A stretch of DNA of 64,000 bases, from the NCBI RefSeq assembly GCF_024599655.1, contig NZ_CP102247.1, forward strand, positions 2,170,001 to 2,234,000, written 5' to 3'. The notes beneath the pieces are model-generated. The model saw nothing but the letters and a program-made list of their open reading frames with translations, ran no database searches and was not told the DNA's origin. Source of the stretch: Enterobacter asburiae (GTDB taxonomy: Bacteria > Pseudomonadota > Gammaproteobacteria > Enterobacterales > Enterobacteriaceae). A program made the position numbers and the translations under genes. Below are positions 55,083 through 63,050 of the stretch, one piece after another (the stretch's first letter is position 1; each line of letters begins with the position of its first letter).

Positions 55083-56135
55083 ATGAAAAAATTAGTTGCG
55101 ACAGCGCCACGCGTGGCGGCGCTGGTGGAATATGAAGATCGTGCTGTGGAAGCACATGAAGTGAAAATTCGCGCCCGCTTTGGCGCGCCGAAACACGGTA
55201 CCGAAGTGGTGGATTTCCGCGCCGCCAGTCCATTTATCGACGAAGAGTTCAACGCTGAGTGGCAGATGTTTACCCCGCGTGAAGAGGGGACGGCCCGCGG
55301 GATCGAATTCGGTAAGTTCCAGCTGGGCAACATGATTGTTGGCGACATTATCGAATGCGGTGATGACGTCACTGAATATCAGATCGGCGACAGCGTCTGC
55401 TGCTACGGTCCGCTGCAGGAAACGGTCATCGTTAACGCGGTGAATAACTACAAGCTGCGCAAAATGCCGCAGGGGGCCTCCTGGAAAAACGCCGTTTGCT
55501 ACGACCCAGCGCAGTTCGCCATGAGCGGCGTGCGTGATGCCAACATCCGCGTGGGCGACTTTGTGGTCGTGGTCGGTCTGGGAGCCATTGGGCAGATTGC
55601 GATTCAGCTGGCGAAAAAAGCCGGTGCGTCAGTGGTTATCGGCGTTGATCCAATCGAACACCGCTGCGAGATCGCTCGTCGTCACGGTGCGGACCACTGC
55701 CTGAATCCAATCGGTACCGATGTCGGTCTTGAAATCAAGAAGCTGACCGGGAAGCAGGGCGCGGACGTGATCATCGAAACCAGCGGTTTTGCAGACGCGC
55801 TGCAGTCCGCGCTGCGCGGACTTGCCTACGGCGGCACCATCTCCTACGTAGCCTTCGCAAAACCGTTCGCGGAAGGATTTAACCTTGGCCGTGAAGCACA
55901 TTTCAACAACGCGAAGATTGTCTTCTCCCGCGCAGGCAGCGAACCCAACCCGGACTACCCGCGCTGGAGCCGCAAACGTATTGAAGAGACCTGCTGGGAA
56001 CTGCTGATGAACGGTTATCTGAATTGTGACGATCTGATTGACCCGGTCGTGACTTTCACCACCAGCCCGGAAAGCTACATGACGTATGTCGATCAGCACC
56101 CGGAACTCAGTATCAAAATGGGCGTCACTTTTTAA
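55083..56135 (+). CDS. ycjQ: YcjQ, zinc-dependent D-guloside 3-dehydrogenase
   Basis: 350 residues, medium-chain dehydrogenase family. The Rossmann glycine motif is VVGLGAIGQIAIQLAKKAG, with an acidic cofactor residue (VIGVDPIEH). In E. coli YcjQ oxidises C3 of D-gulosides as the first step of YcjQRS conversion to glucosides. AAGGAG lies upstream. Confidence 0.92.
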   Translation: MKKLVATAPRVAALVEYEDRAVEAHEVKIRARFGAPKHGTEVVDFRAASPFIDEEFNAEWQMFTPREEGTARGIEFGKFQLGNMIVGDIIECGDDVTEYQIGDSVCCYGPLQETVIVNAVNNYKLRKMPQGASWKNAVCYDPAQFAMSGVRDANIRVGDFVVVVGLGAIGQIAIQLAKKAGASVVIGVDPIEHRCEIARRHGADHCLNPIGTDVGLEIKKLTGKQGADVIIETSGFADALQSALRGLAYGGTISYVAFAKPFAEGFNLGREAHFNNAKIVFSRAGSEPNPDYPRWSRKRIEETCWELLMNGYLNCDDLIDPVVTFTTSPESYMTYVDQHPELSIKMGVTF

Positions 56136-56152
56136 GCTAAGGAGAGCACATC

Positions 56153-56941
56153 ATGAAGATCGCGACACAAAACCAGGCCTTTTTCCCAACCAACATCATG
56201 GAAAAATTCGAGTACATCAAAGCGATGGGCTTTGATGGCTACGAAATTGACGGCCGCCTGCTGGTGGAAAACCTCGACGACGTAAAAGCCGCTATCAAAG
56301 CCACCGGTCTGCCGGTGACAACGGCCTGTGGTGGATACGATGGCTGGATCGGTGATTTCATCGAAGAGCGTCGTCTGAACGGATTAAAGCAGATTGAACG
56401 CATTCTGGAAGCGCTGGCTGAAGTGGGCGGCAAGGGCATTATCGTGCCTGCCGCGTGGGGGATGTTTACCTTCCGTCTGCCGCCAATGACCTCGCCGCGC
56501 AGCCTCGATGGTGACCGCAAAGCGGTAAGCGCCTCCCTGCGCTGGCTGGATGAGGTGGCGGCTCGCACCGGGACGACCGTCTACCTGGAGCCGCTGAACC
56601 GCTACCAGGATCATATGATCAACACCCTTGCGGACGCGCGTCGCTATATCGAAGAGAACGGCCTGAAGCACGTGCAGATCATCGGCGATTTCTATCATAT
56701 GAACATCGAAGAAGACTCGCTGACGGATGCGCTGCATCAGCACCGCGATCTGCTGGGCCATGTGCACATCGCAGATAACCACCGCTATCAGCCGGGCAGC
56801 GGCAGCCTTGATTTTGCCAGCCTGTTCGACCAGCTGCGTGCCGATAACTATCAGGGATACGTGGTGTATGAATGCCGTGTTCGCGCCGAGGATCCGGCTC
56901 AGGCATACCAGGACTCACTCATTTATCTGCGTGAATGCTAA
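56153..56941 (+). CDS. ycjR: YcjR, 3-dehydro-D-guloside 4-epimerase
   Basis: 262 residues, sugar isomerase/epimerase TIM barrel. Metal ligands lie in TTVYLEPLNRY (Glu), IIGDFYHMNIEE (Asp, His), HIADNHRYQPG and GYVVYECRV (Glu). It links the YcjQ and YcjS oxidation steps by inverting C4. AAGGAGAG is upstream of the ATG. Confidence 0.92.
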   Translation: MKIATQNQAFFPTNIMEKFEYIKAMGFDGYEIDGRLLVENLDDVKAAIKATGLPVTTACGGYDGWIGDFIEERRLNGLKQIERILEALAEVGGKGIIVPAAWGMFTFRLPPMTSPRSLDGDRKAVSASLRWLDEVAARTGTTVYLEPLNRYQDHMINTLADARRYIEENGLKHVQIIGDFYHMNIEEDSLTDALHQHRDLLGHVHIADNHRYQPGSGSLDFASLFDQLRADNYQGYVVYECRVRAEDPAQAYQDSLIYLREC

Positions 56942-56955
56942 GGATGACGAGCGTG

Positions 56956-58011
56956 ATGAGTGCTTCTACACCTTCGCCTCTGCGCGTTGCCATCATTGGC
57001 GCCGGGCAGGTCGCGGATAAAGTGCATGCCTCGTATTACGCCACGCGCAGTGATGTTCAGATGGTGGCTGTCATGGACAGCCATCCTGAACAGGCTCGGG
57101 CGTTTGCGGAACGTCATGGTATTTCCTCGGCATGGCAGGATGTGCGAGAGATGCTCGAGGCGGTTAAGCCGGATGCGGTGAGCGTCTGTTCGCCTAACCG
57201 GTTCCATTTCGAGCACGTCATGGCCGCGCTGGAAGCGGGCTGCCACGTGATGTGTGAAAAACCACCTGCTATGACTCCACAGGAGGCCGATCGGATGCGC
57301 ATGGCCGCGCACAGCGCGGGAAAAGTGCTGGCGTATGATTTTCACCATCGTTTTGCTCTCGATACGCAACTGCTGCGTGAGGCTGTGATGAAGGGCGCGC
57401 TGGGAGAAATTTATTACACCACGGCGCAGGCGCTACGGCGCTGCGGGGTTCCTGGCTGGGGCGTCTTTACCAATAAAACGCTACAGGGCGGTGGGCCTCT
57501 GATTGATATCGGCATCCATATGCTAGACGCCGCAATGTATGTTCTGGGTTTCCCGGCGGTAAAACGGGTGACCGCACACAGCTTTCAGAAGCTGGGAAAC
57601 CGTAAAAGCAGCGGCCAGTTTGGCGAGTGGGATCCCACGCGGTTTACCGTTGAGGATGCTCTGTTTGGCACCATTGAGTTCTGCAATGGCGGCATTCTGC
57701 GTCTGGACACGTCGTTTGCGCTTAACATCCGCGAGCAGTCGATCATGAACGTCGCATTCTGCGGTGAAAAGGCGGGGGCAACGCTGTTCCCGGCGCACAT
57801 CTACAGCGACGAAGCCGGTGATTTAGTCACCCTCACGCAGCGTGAAGAGGCTGACGACCAGCGTCATATGCGCAGTATGGATGCCTTCGTACGCCATGTG
57901 TTGGGAGAGCCCGTCACGATCGCTGATGCGGAGCAGGGGCTGATTATCCAGCAGCTTGTCGCCGCGCTGTATGAATCAGCAGAAACAGGGGAAAGCGTGA
58001 CGTTATGCTAA
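56956..58011 (+). CDS. ycjS: YcjS, NADH-dependent 3-dehydro-D-glucoside reductase (Gfo/Idh/MocA family)
   Basis: 351 residues, the E. coli length. The N-terminal Rossmann motif is VAIIGAGQVADKVHASYY; the family Glu-Lys-Pro is in HVMCEKPPAM; the catalytic region GGGPLIDIGIHMLDAAMY carries Asp and His. It reduces the 3-keto sugar to give the glucoside. ATG 56956 is chosen; 56944 is possible but directly abuts AAGG. Overlaps ycjT by 7 bp. Confidence 0.92.
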   Translation: MSASTPSPLRVAIIGAGQVADKVHASYYATRSDVQMVAVMDSHPEQARAFAERHGISSAWQDVREMLEAVKPDAVSVCSPNRFHFEHVMAALEAGCHVMCEKPPAMTPQEADRMRMAAHSAGKVLAYDFHHRFALDTQLLREAVMKGALGEIYYTTAQALRRCGVPGWGVFTNKTLQGGGPLIDIGIHMLDAAMYVLGFPAVKRVTAHSFQKLGNRKSSGQFGEWDPTRFTVEDALFGTIEFCNGGILRLDTSFALNIREQSIMNVAFCGEKAGATLFPAHIYSDEAGDLVTLTQREEADDQRHMRSMDAFVRHVLGEPVTIADAEQGLIIQQLVAALYESAETGESVTLC

Positions 58012-60284
58012 ACGTGTCTGTATTAACCGACCCGGGATTTTGTCCACATAGCCTGAATAAATACGCCTCCATCATGGCCTGCGGTAATGGCTACATGGGG
58101 ATCCGGGCTGCGCATGAAGAAGATTACACCCAGCAAACCCGAGGCATGTATCTTGCAGGTCTCTATCACCAGGCGGGTCGTAACGAGACCACTGAGCTGG
58201 TCAATCTGCCGGATATCACCGGTATTGATGTTGAGCTGGATGGCGTCAATTTCACGCTCCTGTCAGGCGAAATTCTTGAGTGGCAGCGCGAGCTGGCATT
58301 TGCAAATGGCGAACTTCGTCGCAGCGTCGTCTGGCGCTCGCCTGACGGGAAACGCTATCGTCTGGAAAGTCGTCGTTTCGTGTCGCTGGACCAGTTGCCC
58401 CTGGTGGCCATGCAGCTTTCGATCACACCGCTTGATGCCGCCACGCAGGCCGTGCTGAAAACCGGCATTGATGCAACGCAAACGAACAGCGGCAGACAGC
58501 ATCTGGATGAAATGTCGGTCAGAGTGTTCGACCAGCAATACATGCAGGGCGTGTATGAAACGCAGGACCGTGCCTCAGAAGTTGTTGTTTCGGCGTTTTG
58601 TCAGCTCTCCGCGAAGAGCGACAGCTGCTTCACCGCCAAAAATCGTCGTCTCAGCGTTCATCATTCGCTGACGATTTCGATGGGTGACACTGTCACGCTC
58701 GAGAAAATCGTCTGGCTGAAGCATCGCAGTGATAAAGCGCTGTCGCAGGCCTCTTTCGCCCGCAACGCGCTGGCCGATCTTAAAGTCTGTGCGGCAAGAG
58801 GCTACGACGCGTTGCTTGAGAGCTCATCGTATGCCTGGGAGGAGGTCTGGCGTGACGCTCGGGTGGAAGTGGACTCTACGGAGTATCAGGATCAGGTAGC
58901 GCTGGATTACGCCGTCTGGCACTTGACGACCATGACGCCTGCCCATGATGAGCGAAGCAGTATCGCCGCCAAAGGGCTGACGGGCGAGGGGTATAAAGGC
59001 CACGTCTTCTGGGATACCGAAATTTTCCTGCTGCCTTTTCATCTGTTCACCCGCCCGAAGATAGCCCGCAGCCTGCTTCGCTATCGCTGGCTTAATCTCT
59101 CAGGCGCACGGGAAAAAGCCCGTCGCAACGGCTGGCCCGGCGCGTTGTTCCCGTGGGAAAGTGCCGCCAGCGGCCTGGAAGAGACGCCGGAGTTTGCGGC
59201 TATTAACATCCGAACCGGCACGCGCCAGAAGGTGGCCTCCGCGCTGGCGGAACACCACATCGTGGCGGACATTGCCTGGGCCGTCGTCGCTTACTGGCAG
59301 GCGACACACGATGATGCCTTTATGCGAAGTGAAGGCCTGACGCTGCTGATGGAAACCGCTGCGTTCTGGATGGGCCGCGCAACGGAAATCAATGGTCGTC
59401 TCGAAATCCATGACGTCATCGGACCGGACGAATACACCGAGCATGTGAACAACAACGCGTATACCAACTATCTGGCCTGGCACAACGTCGCCTGCGCTCG
59501 CCGGTTTATGGCGATGTTTGGGCGCGAGGATGACGGTTTTACGCAGAATGCCACACGGTTCCTGGCGCGCTTATGGCTACCGGAGGGCGACGCGGACGGT
59601 GTGATCCCCCAGGATGATACCTTCATGGCAAAACCTGCCATCGATCTGAGCCGCTACAAAGCCAAAGCGGGTAAGCAGACCATTCTGCTCGATTATTCCC
59701 GTGCGGAAGTTAACGAGATGCAGATCCTTAAGCAGGCCGATGTGGTGATGCTTAATTATCTACTGCCGGAGCGGTTTACACCGCAGCAGTGCGCCGCCAA
59801 TCTGGCGTTCTACGAGCCCCGCACGATCCATGATTCGTCGCTGAGCAAGGCCATTCACGGCATTGTGGCCGCCCGCTGCGGTGACACCGAAGGTGCCTAC
59901 GCCTTCTGGCGTGATGGCGTCGCCATTGACCTTGGGGACGACCCGCACAGCTGCGATGACGGGATTCACGCCGCTGCGACCGGCGCTATCTGGTCCGGCG
60001 TTATTCAGGGCTTTGCCGGTATGCAGATAGTGGAAGGGGAGCTGCATCTTTCGCCCAGGTTGCCGGCCCACTGGCGAAGGCTTGCTTTCCCCCTGCGCTG
60101 GCGGAACGCAGCGCTGCACTTTACGTATGAAAACGAGGTTTTAACCATTGAAGCTTCAGCACCGGTCACGCTGACGCTGTGGGGCAAAACGCTACTCGTA
60201 TCGGGGCATAAAGTTTGCACCTATAAGGACTTTCTTACACCTGTAAATGGGACCGCTACCACGGAGGTGCGCCATGACGCTTAA
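58005..60284 (+). CDS. ycjT: Kojibiose phosphorylase (GH65)
   Basis: 759 residues (E. coli 755). GH65 landmarks are the (alpha/alpha)6 core with GHVFWDTEIFLLP, the general-acid Glu in VIGPDEYTEHVNNNAYTN, and YSRAEVNEMQILKQADVVML as phosphate site region. It releases beta-glucose 1-phosphate from kojibiose, feeding YcjU. Its 3' end contains the second candidate YcjW operator and overlaps ycjU by 11 bp. Confidence 0.93.
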   Translation: MLNVSVLTDPGFCPHSLNKYASIMACGNGYMGIRAAHEEDYTQQTRGMYLAGLYHQAGRNETTELVNLPDITGIDVELDGVNFTLLSGEILEWQRELAFANGELRRSVVWRSPDGKRYRLESRRFVSLDQLPLVAMQLSITPLDAATQAVLKTGIDATQTNSGRQHLDEMSVRVFDQQYMQGVYETQDRASEVVVSAFCQLSAKSDSCFTAKNRRLSVHHSLTISMGDTVTLEKIVWLKHRSDKALSQASFARNALADLKVCAARGYDALLESSSYAWEEVWRDARVEVDSTEYQDQVALDYAVWHLTTMTPAHDERSSIAAKGLTGEGYKGHVFWDTEIFLLPFHLFTRPKIARSLLRYRWLNLSGAREKARRNGWPGALFPWESAASGLEETPEFAAINIRTGTRQKVASALAEHHIVADIAWAVVAYWQATHDDAFMRSEGLTLLMETAAFWMGRATEINGRLEIHDVIGPDEYTEHVNNNAYTNYLAWHNVACARRFMAMFGREDDGFTQNATRFLARLWLPEGDADGVIPQDDTFMAKPAIDLSRYKAKAGKQTILLDYSRAEVNEMQILKQADVVMLNYLLPERFTPQQCAANLAFYEPRTIHDSSLSKAIHGIVAARCGDTEGAYAFWRDGVAIDLGDDPHSCDDGIHAAATGAIWSGVIQGFAGMQIVEGELHLSPRLPAHWRRLAFPLRWRNAALHFTYENEVLTIEASAPVTLTLWGKTLLVSGHKVCTYKDFLTPVNGTATTEVRHDA
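60248..60261 (+). promoter_or_regulatory. Candidate YcjW operator 2, inside ycjT before ycjU
   Basis: TGGGACCGCTACCA, identical to 50304-50317, lies 13 bp upstream of the ycjU ATG and within the last codons of ycjT. It might be an internal control point or an auxiliary operator for looping with site 1, about 9.9 kb away. Confidence 0.5.
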
Positions 60285-60939
60285 GGCTGTTGTATTCGAT
60301 CTGGACGGTGTGATCACCGATACCGCACACCTCCACTTTTTGGCCTGGCGTGCAGTGGCGGAGGAGATAGGCATCACCTTCGATGAAGTCTTCAACGAAC
60401 AGCTGAAGGGGATAAGCCGTATGGATTCCCTCCAGCGCATCCTGAAGCATGGTGGGAAAGAGGGGACGTTTAGCGATGAGCAGTGCCTCGCGCTGGCGAC
60501 GAAAAAAAACGCGCTCTATGTCCAGTCTCTGGCGTCACTGACGGAAGATTCTCTGCTTCCCGGTATTCGCGACGTGCTGGCGGATATTCGTGCGGCGAAC
60601 GTCAAAATTGGGCTCGCCTCCGTTTCCCTGAATGCCCCCGGCATATTGCGTGCCCTGGGCATTCAGCACGCTTTTGATTTTTGCGCTGATGCCTCCCTGA
60701 TTATCTGTTCGAAGCCGGACCCGGAGATCTTCCTCGCCGCCTGTGCAGGCCTGAATGTGCGTCCTGAAGAGGCCATTGGCATCGAAGATGCACCTGCAGG
60801 CGTTGAGGCGATCAACGCGGCGGGAATGCTGTCGGTTGGGATTGGATCTGGCCTGAACCATGCGGGATTACAACTTCATTCAACGCGGGAACTGACCTGG
60901 AAATGTCTGACCGAGTTTTGGGCATCCCGGACGTATTGA
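60274..60939 (+). CDS. ycjU: Beta-phosphoglucomutase
   Basis: 221 residues, HAD superfamily. The nucleophile and acid Asp pair is in FDLDGVITDTAHLHF. The motif II region is LASVSLNAP; Lys lies in SKPDPEIF and the Mg-binding acids in GIEDAPAGVEAI. It converts beta-glucose 1-phosphate from YcjT to glucose 6-phosphate. The ATG at 60274 follows GGAGG. Confidence 0.94.
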   Translation: MTLKAVVFDLDGVITDTAHLHFLAWRAVAEEIGITFDEVFNEQLKGISRMDSLQRILKHGGKEGTFSDEQCLALATKKNALYVQSLASLTEDSLLPGIRDVLADIRAANVKIGLASVSLNAPGILRALGIQHAFDFCADASLIICSKPDPEIFLAACAGLNVRPEEAIGIEDAPAGVEAINAAGMLSVGIGSGLNHAGLQLHSTRELTWKCLTEFWASRTY

Positions 60940-60952
60940 TAAGGAATTAACA

Positions 60953-62035
60953 ATGGCTCAACTGTCTCTGAAACACATTCAGAAAATCTATGATAACCAG
61001 GTCCACGTGGTTAAGGATTTCAATCTCGAAATCGAAGACAAGGAGTTCATCGTCTTCGTCGGGCCTTCGGGCTGCGGTAAATCCACGACGCTGCGTATGA
61101 TTGCCGGTCTGGAGGAGATCAGCGCGGGAGAGCTGGTCATTGACGGGGTTTGCATGAATGACGTGCCCGCCAAGTCTCGCGATATCGCGATGGTGTTCCA
61201 GAACTATGCGCTTTATCCGCATATGACGGTCTACGACAACATGGCGTTTGGCCTGAAGATGCAAAAAATTGCGCCTGCGGTTATCGAAGAACGCGTTAAC
61301 TGGGCGGCACAGATCCTCGGTTTACGCGAGTATCTCAAGCGTAAGCCGGGCGCGCTGTCCGGCGGCCAGCGTCAGCGCGTGGCGTTAGGCAGGGCGATCG
61401 TGCGCGAAGCGGGCGTGTTCCTGATGGATGAACCACTCTCCAACCTCGATGCCAAGCTTCGCGTGCAGATGCGGGCTGAAATCAGCAAGCTGCACCAGAA
61501 GCTCAACACCACCATGATTTACGTGACCCACGATCAGACGGAAGCCATGACGATGGCGACCCGCATCGTGATCTTAAAAGACGGCATTATTCAGCAGGTC
61601 GGTGCACCGAAGCAGGTGTACAACGAACCGGCAAACATGTTTGTCGCCGGGTTCATTGGATCGCCTGCCATGAACTTCATTCGCGGCGCTATCGACGACC
61701 GCTATTTCGTCACGGAAACGCTGCGTCTTGAGATCCCGGAAGACACGCTCGCTTCACTGAATGCCGCAGGGTACCAGCGTAAAGCCGTGGTTTTTGGGAT
61801 CCGTCCGGAAGATATTCTCACGCTGCAGAGCAGTGGTGAAAACATCGCGGCGAAAGTCAGCGTAGCCGAACTGACCGGTGCGGAGTTCATGCTCTACGCC
61901 ACCGTTGGCGGCCATGAGCTGGTTGTTCGCGCTGGCGCCGCGAATGATTATGCCGCTGGGGATAATATCGACATCCAGTTCGATATGAATAAGTGCCATT
62001 TCTTCGACGCTGAAACCGAAGCGGCTATTAGATAA
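60953..62035 (+). CDS. ycjV: YcjV, sugar ABC transporter ATPase (MalK/UgpC-like), intact
   Basis: 360 residues, full length for the MsmK/UgpC type. Walker A is GPSGCGKST, the Q-loop FQNYALYPHM, the signature LSGGQRQR, Walker B FLMDEPLSNLD and the switch His in YVTHDQTEAM. The C-terminal OB-fold regulatory domain includes FIGSPAMNF and GIRPEDI. It should energise YcjNOP. In E. coli K-12 ycjV is a pseudogene, so this copy is the functional form. Confidence 0.95.
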   Translation: MAQLSLKHIQKIYDNQVHVVKDFNLEIEDKEFIVFVGPSGCGKSTTLRMIAGLEEISAGELVIDGVCMNDVPAKSRDIAMVFQNYALYPHMTVYDNMAFGLKMQKIAPAVIEERVNWAAQILGLREYLKRKPGALSGGQRQRVALGRAIVREAGVFLMDEPLSNLDAKLRVQMRAEISKLHQKLNTTMIYVTHDQTEAMTMATRIVILKDGIIQQVGAPKQVYNEPANMFVAGFIGSPAMNFIRGAIDDRYFVTETLRLEIPEDTLASLNAAGYQRKAVVFGIRPEDILTLQSSGENIAAKVSVAELTGAEFMLYATVGGHELVVRAGAANDYAAGDNIDIQFDMNKCHFFDAETEAAIR

Positions 62036-62047
62036 GAAAGGTGTTCG

Positions 62048-62074
62048 CCGGAAATGCAAATTTCCGGTTTTTTT
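62048..62074 (+). terminator. Terminator between ycjV and ompG
   Basis: A 7-bp stem CCGGAAA / TTTCCGG with a 6-base loop, then seven T residues. It starts 13 bp after ycjV and ends only 27 bp before the ompG ATG. Confidence 0.88.
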
Positions 62075-62101
62075 GTTTGTTACTTATAAAGGGAATATTT
62101 A

Positions 62102-63016
62102 ATGGGTACTCTACTAAGAAGTGCTGCGCTCGTTCTGTGCGCAGGGGTTAGCTGTGCACAAGCATCAGAAACAGCTAAACAGTGGGAATTTAATATTGGT
62201 GCAATGTATGAAATCGAAAACGTCGAGGGGCAGGGTGACGATAAAGATGGATTATATGAACCTTCCGTGTGGTTTAATGCAACCTGGGACGCGTGGACTA
62301 TTTCGCTGGCGATGTATCAGGAGGGGCCGGTTGATTATAGCAGTATGACCCGTGGAACCTATTTCGACCGTCCTGAATTTGAATTACGCTATCGCTTTAT
62401 CGGAACCGATGATTTTACTTTCGGTCTGACCGGCGGTTTCCGAAATTATGGCTATCACTTTAAAGATGAACACGGCGCCAAAGACGGCAGCGCGAATATG
62501 CAGCGCTACAAAGTTCAGCCTGACTGGGATATTAAATTAACCGACGACTGGCGTTTTGGCGGCTGGTTTGCCATGTATCAGTTCGCCAACGATCTGGAAA
62601 AAACCGGCTATGCTGACAGCCGCGTCGAAACCGAAACGGGCTTTACCTGGACCATTAACGAAACCTTTGCGGCTAAAGTGAATTACTATTTAGAGCGCGG
62701 TTTCAATATGGACAGTTCCCGTAATAACGGCGAGTTTTCTACCCAGGAAATTCGTGCCTATCTGCCCATTTCGTTAGGCCAGACCACCCTGACGCCTTAT
62801 ACCCGCCTGGGGCTCGATCGCTGGTCGAACTGGGACTGGCAGGACGATCCTGAGCGTGAAGGACACGATTTCGACCGACTCGGTCTCCTCTACGCTTACG
62901 ATTTCAACAATGGTCTATCCATGACGCTGGAATACGCCTATGAGTGGGAAAACCACGATGAAGGCGACAGCGACCGCTTCCACTATGCGGGGGTTGGCGT
63001 AAACTACGCGTTCTGA
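62102..63016 (+). CDS. ompG: Outer-membrane porin OmpG
   Basis: Monomeric 14-stranded beta-barrel porin that admits larger sugars. 304 residues. The signal peptide is ~1-21 (CAGVSCAQA-SE); the mature protein has alternating aromatic strands (WEFNIGAMYEIENVEG, FGLTGGFRNYGYHF, NYYLERGFNMDSSRNNGEFS, WSNWDWQDD) and ends in HYAGVGVNYAF with the C-terminal Phe needed for barrel assembly. Its link to the ycj operon suggests entry of the glycosides through it. Confidence 0.96.
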   Translation: MGTLLRSAALVLCAGVSCAQASETAKQWEFNIGAMYEIENVEGQGDDKDGLYEPSVWFNATWDAWTISLAMYQEGPVDYSSMTRGTYFDRPEFELRYRFIGTDDFTFGLTGGFRNYGYHFKDEHGAKDGSANMQRYKVQPDWDIKLTDDWRFGGWFAMYQFANDLEKTGYADSRVETETGFTWTINETFAAKVNYYLERGFNMDSSRNNGEFSTQEIRAYLPISLGQTTLTPYTRLGLDRWSNWDWQDDPEREGHDFDRLGLLYAYDFNNGLSMTLEYAYEWENHDEGDSDRFHYAGVGVNYAF

Positions 63017-63050
63017 CCGGGGGCACGCCAGGGGCATTACGCCCCTGGTT

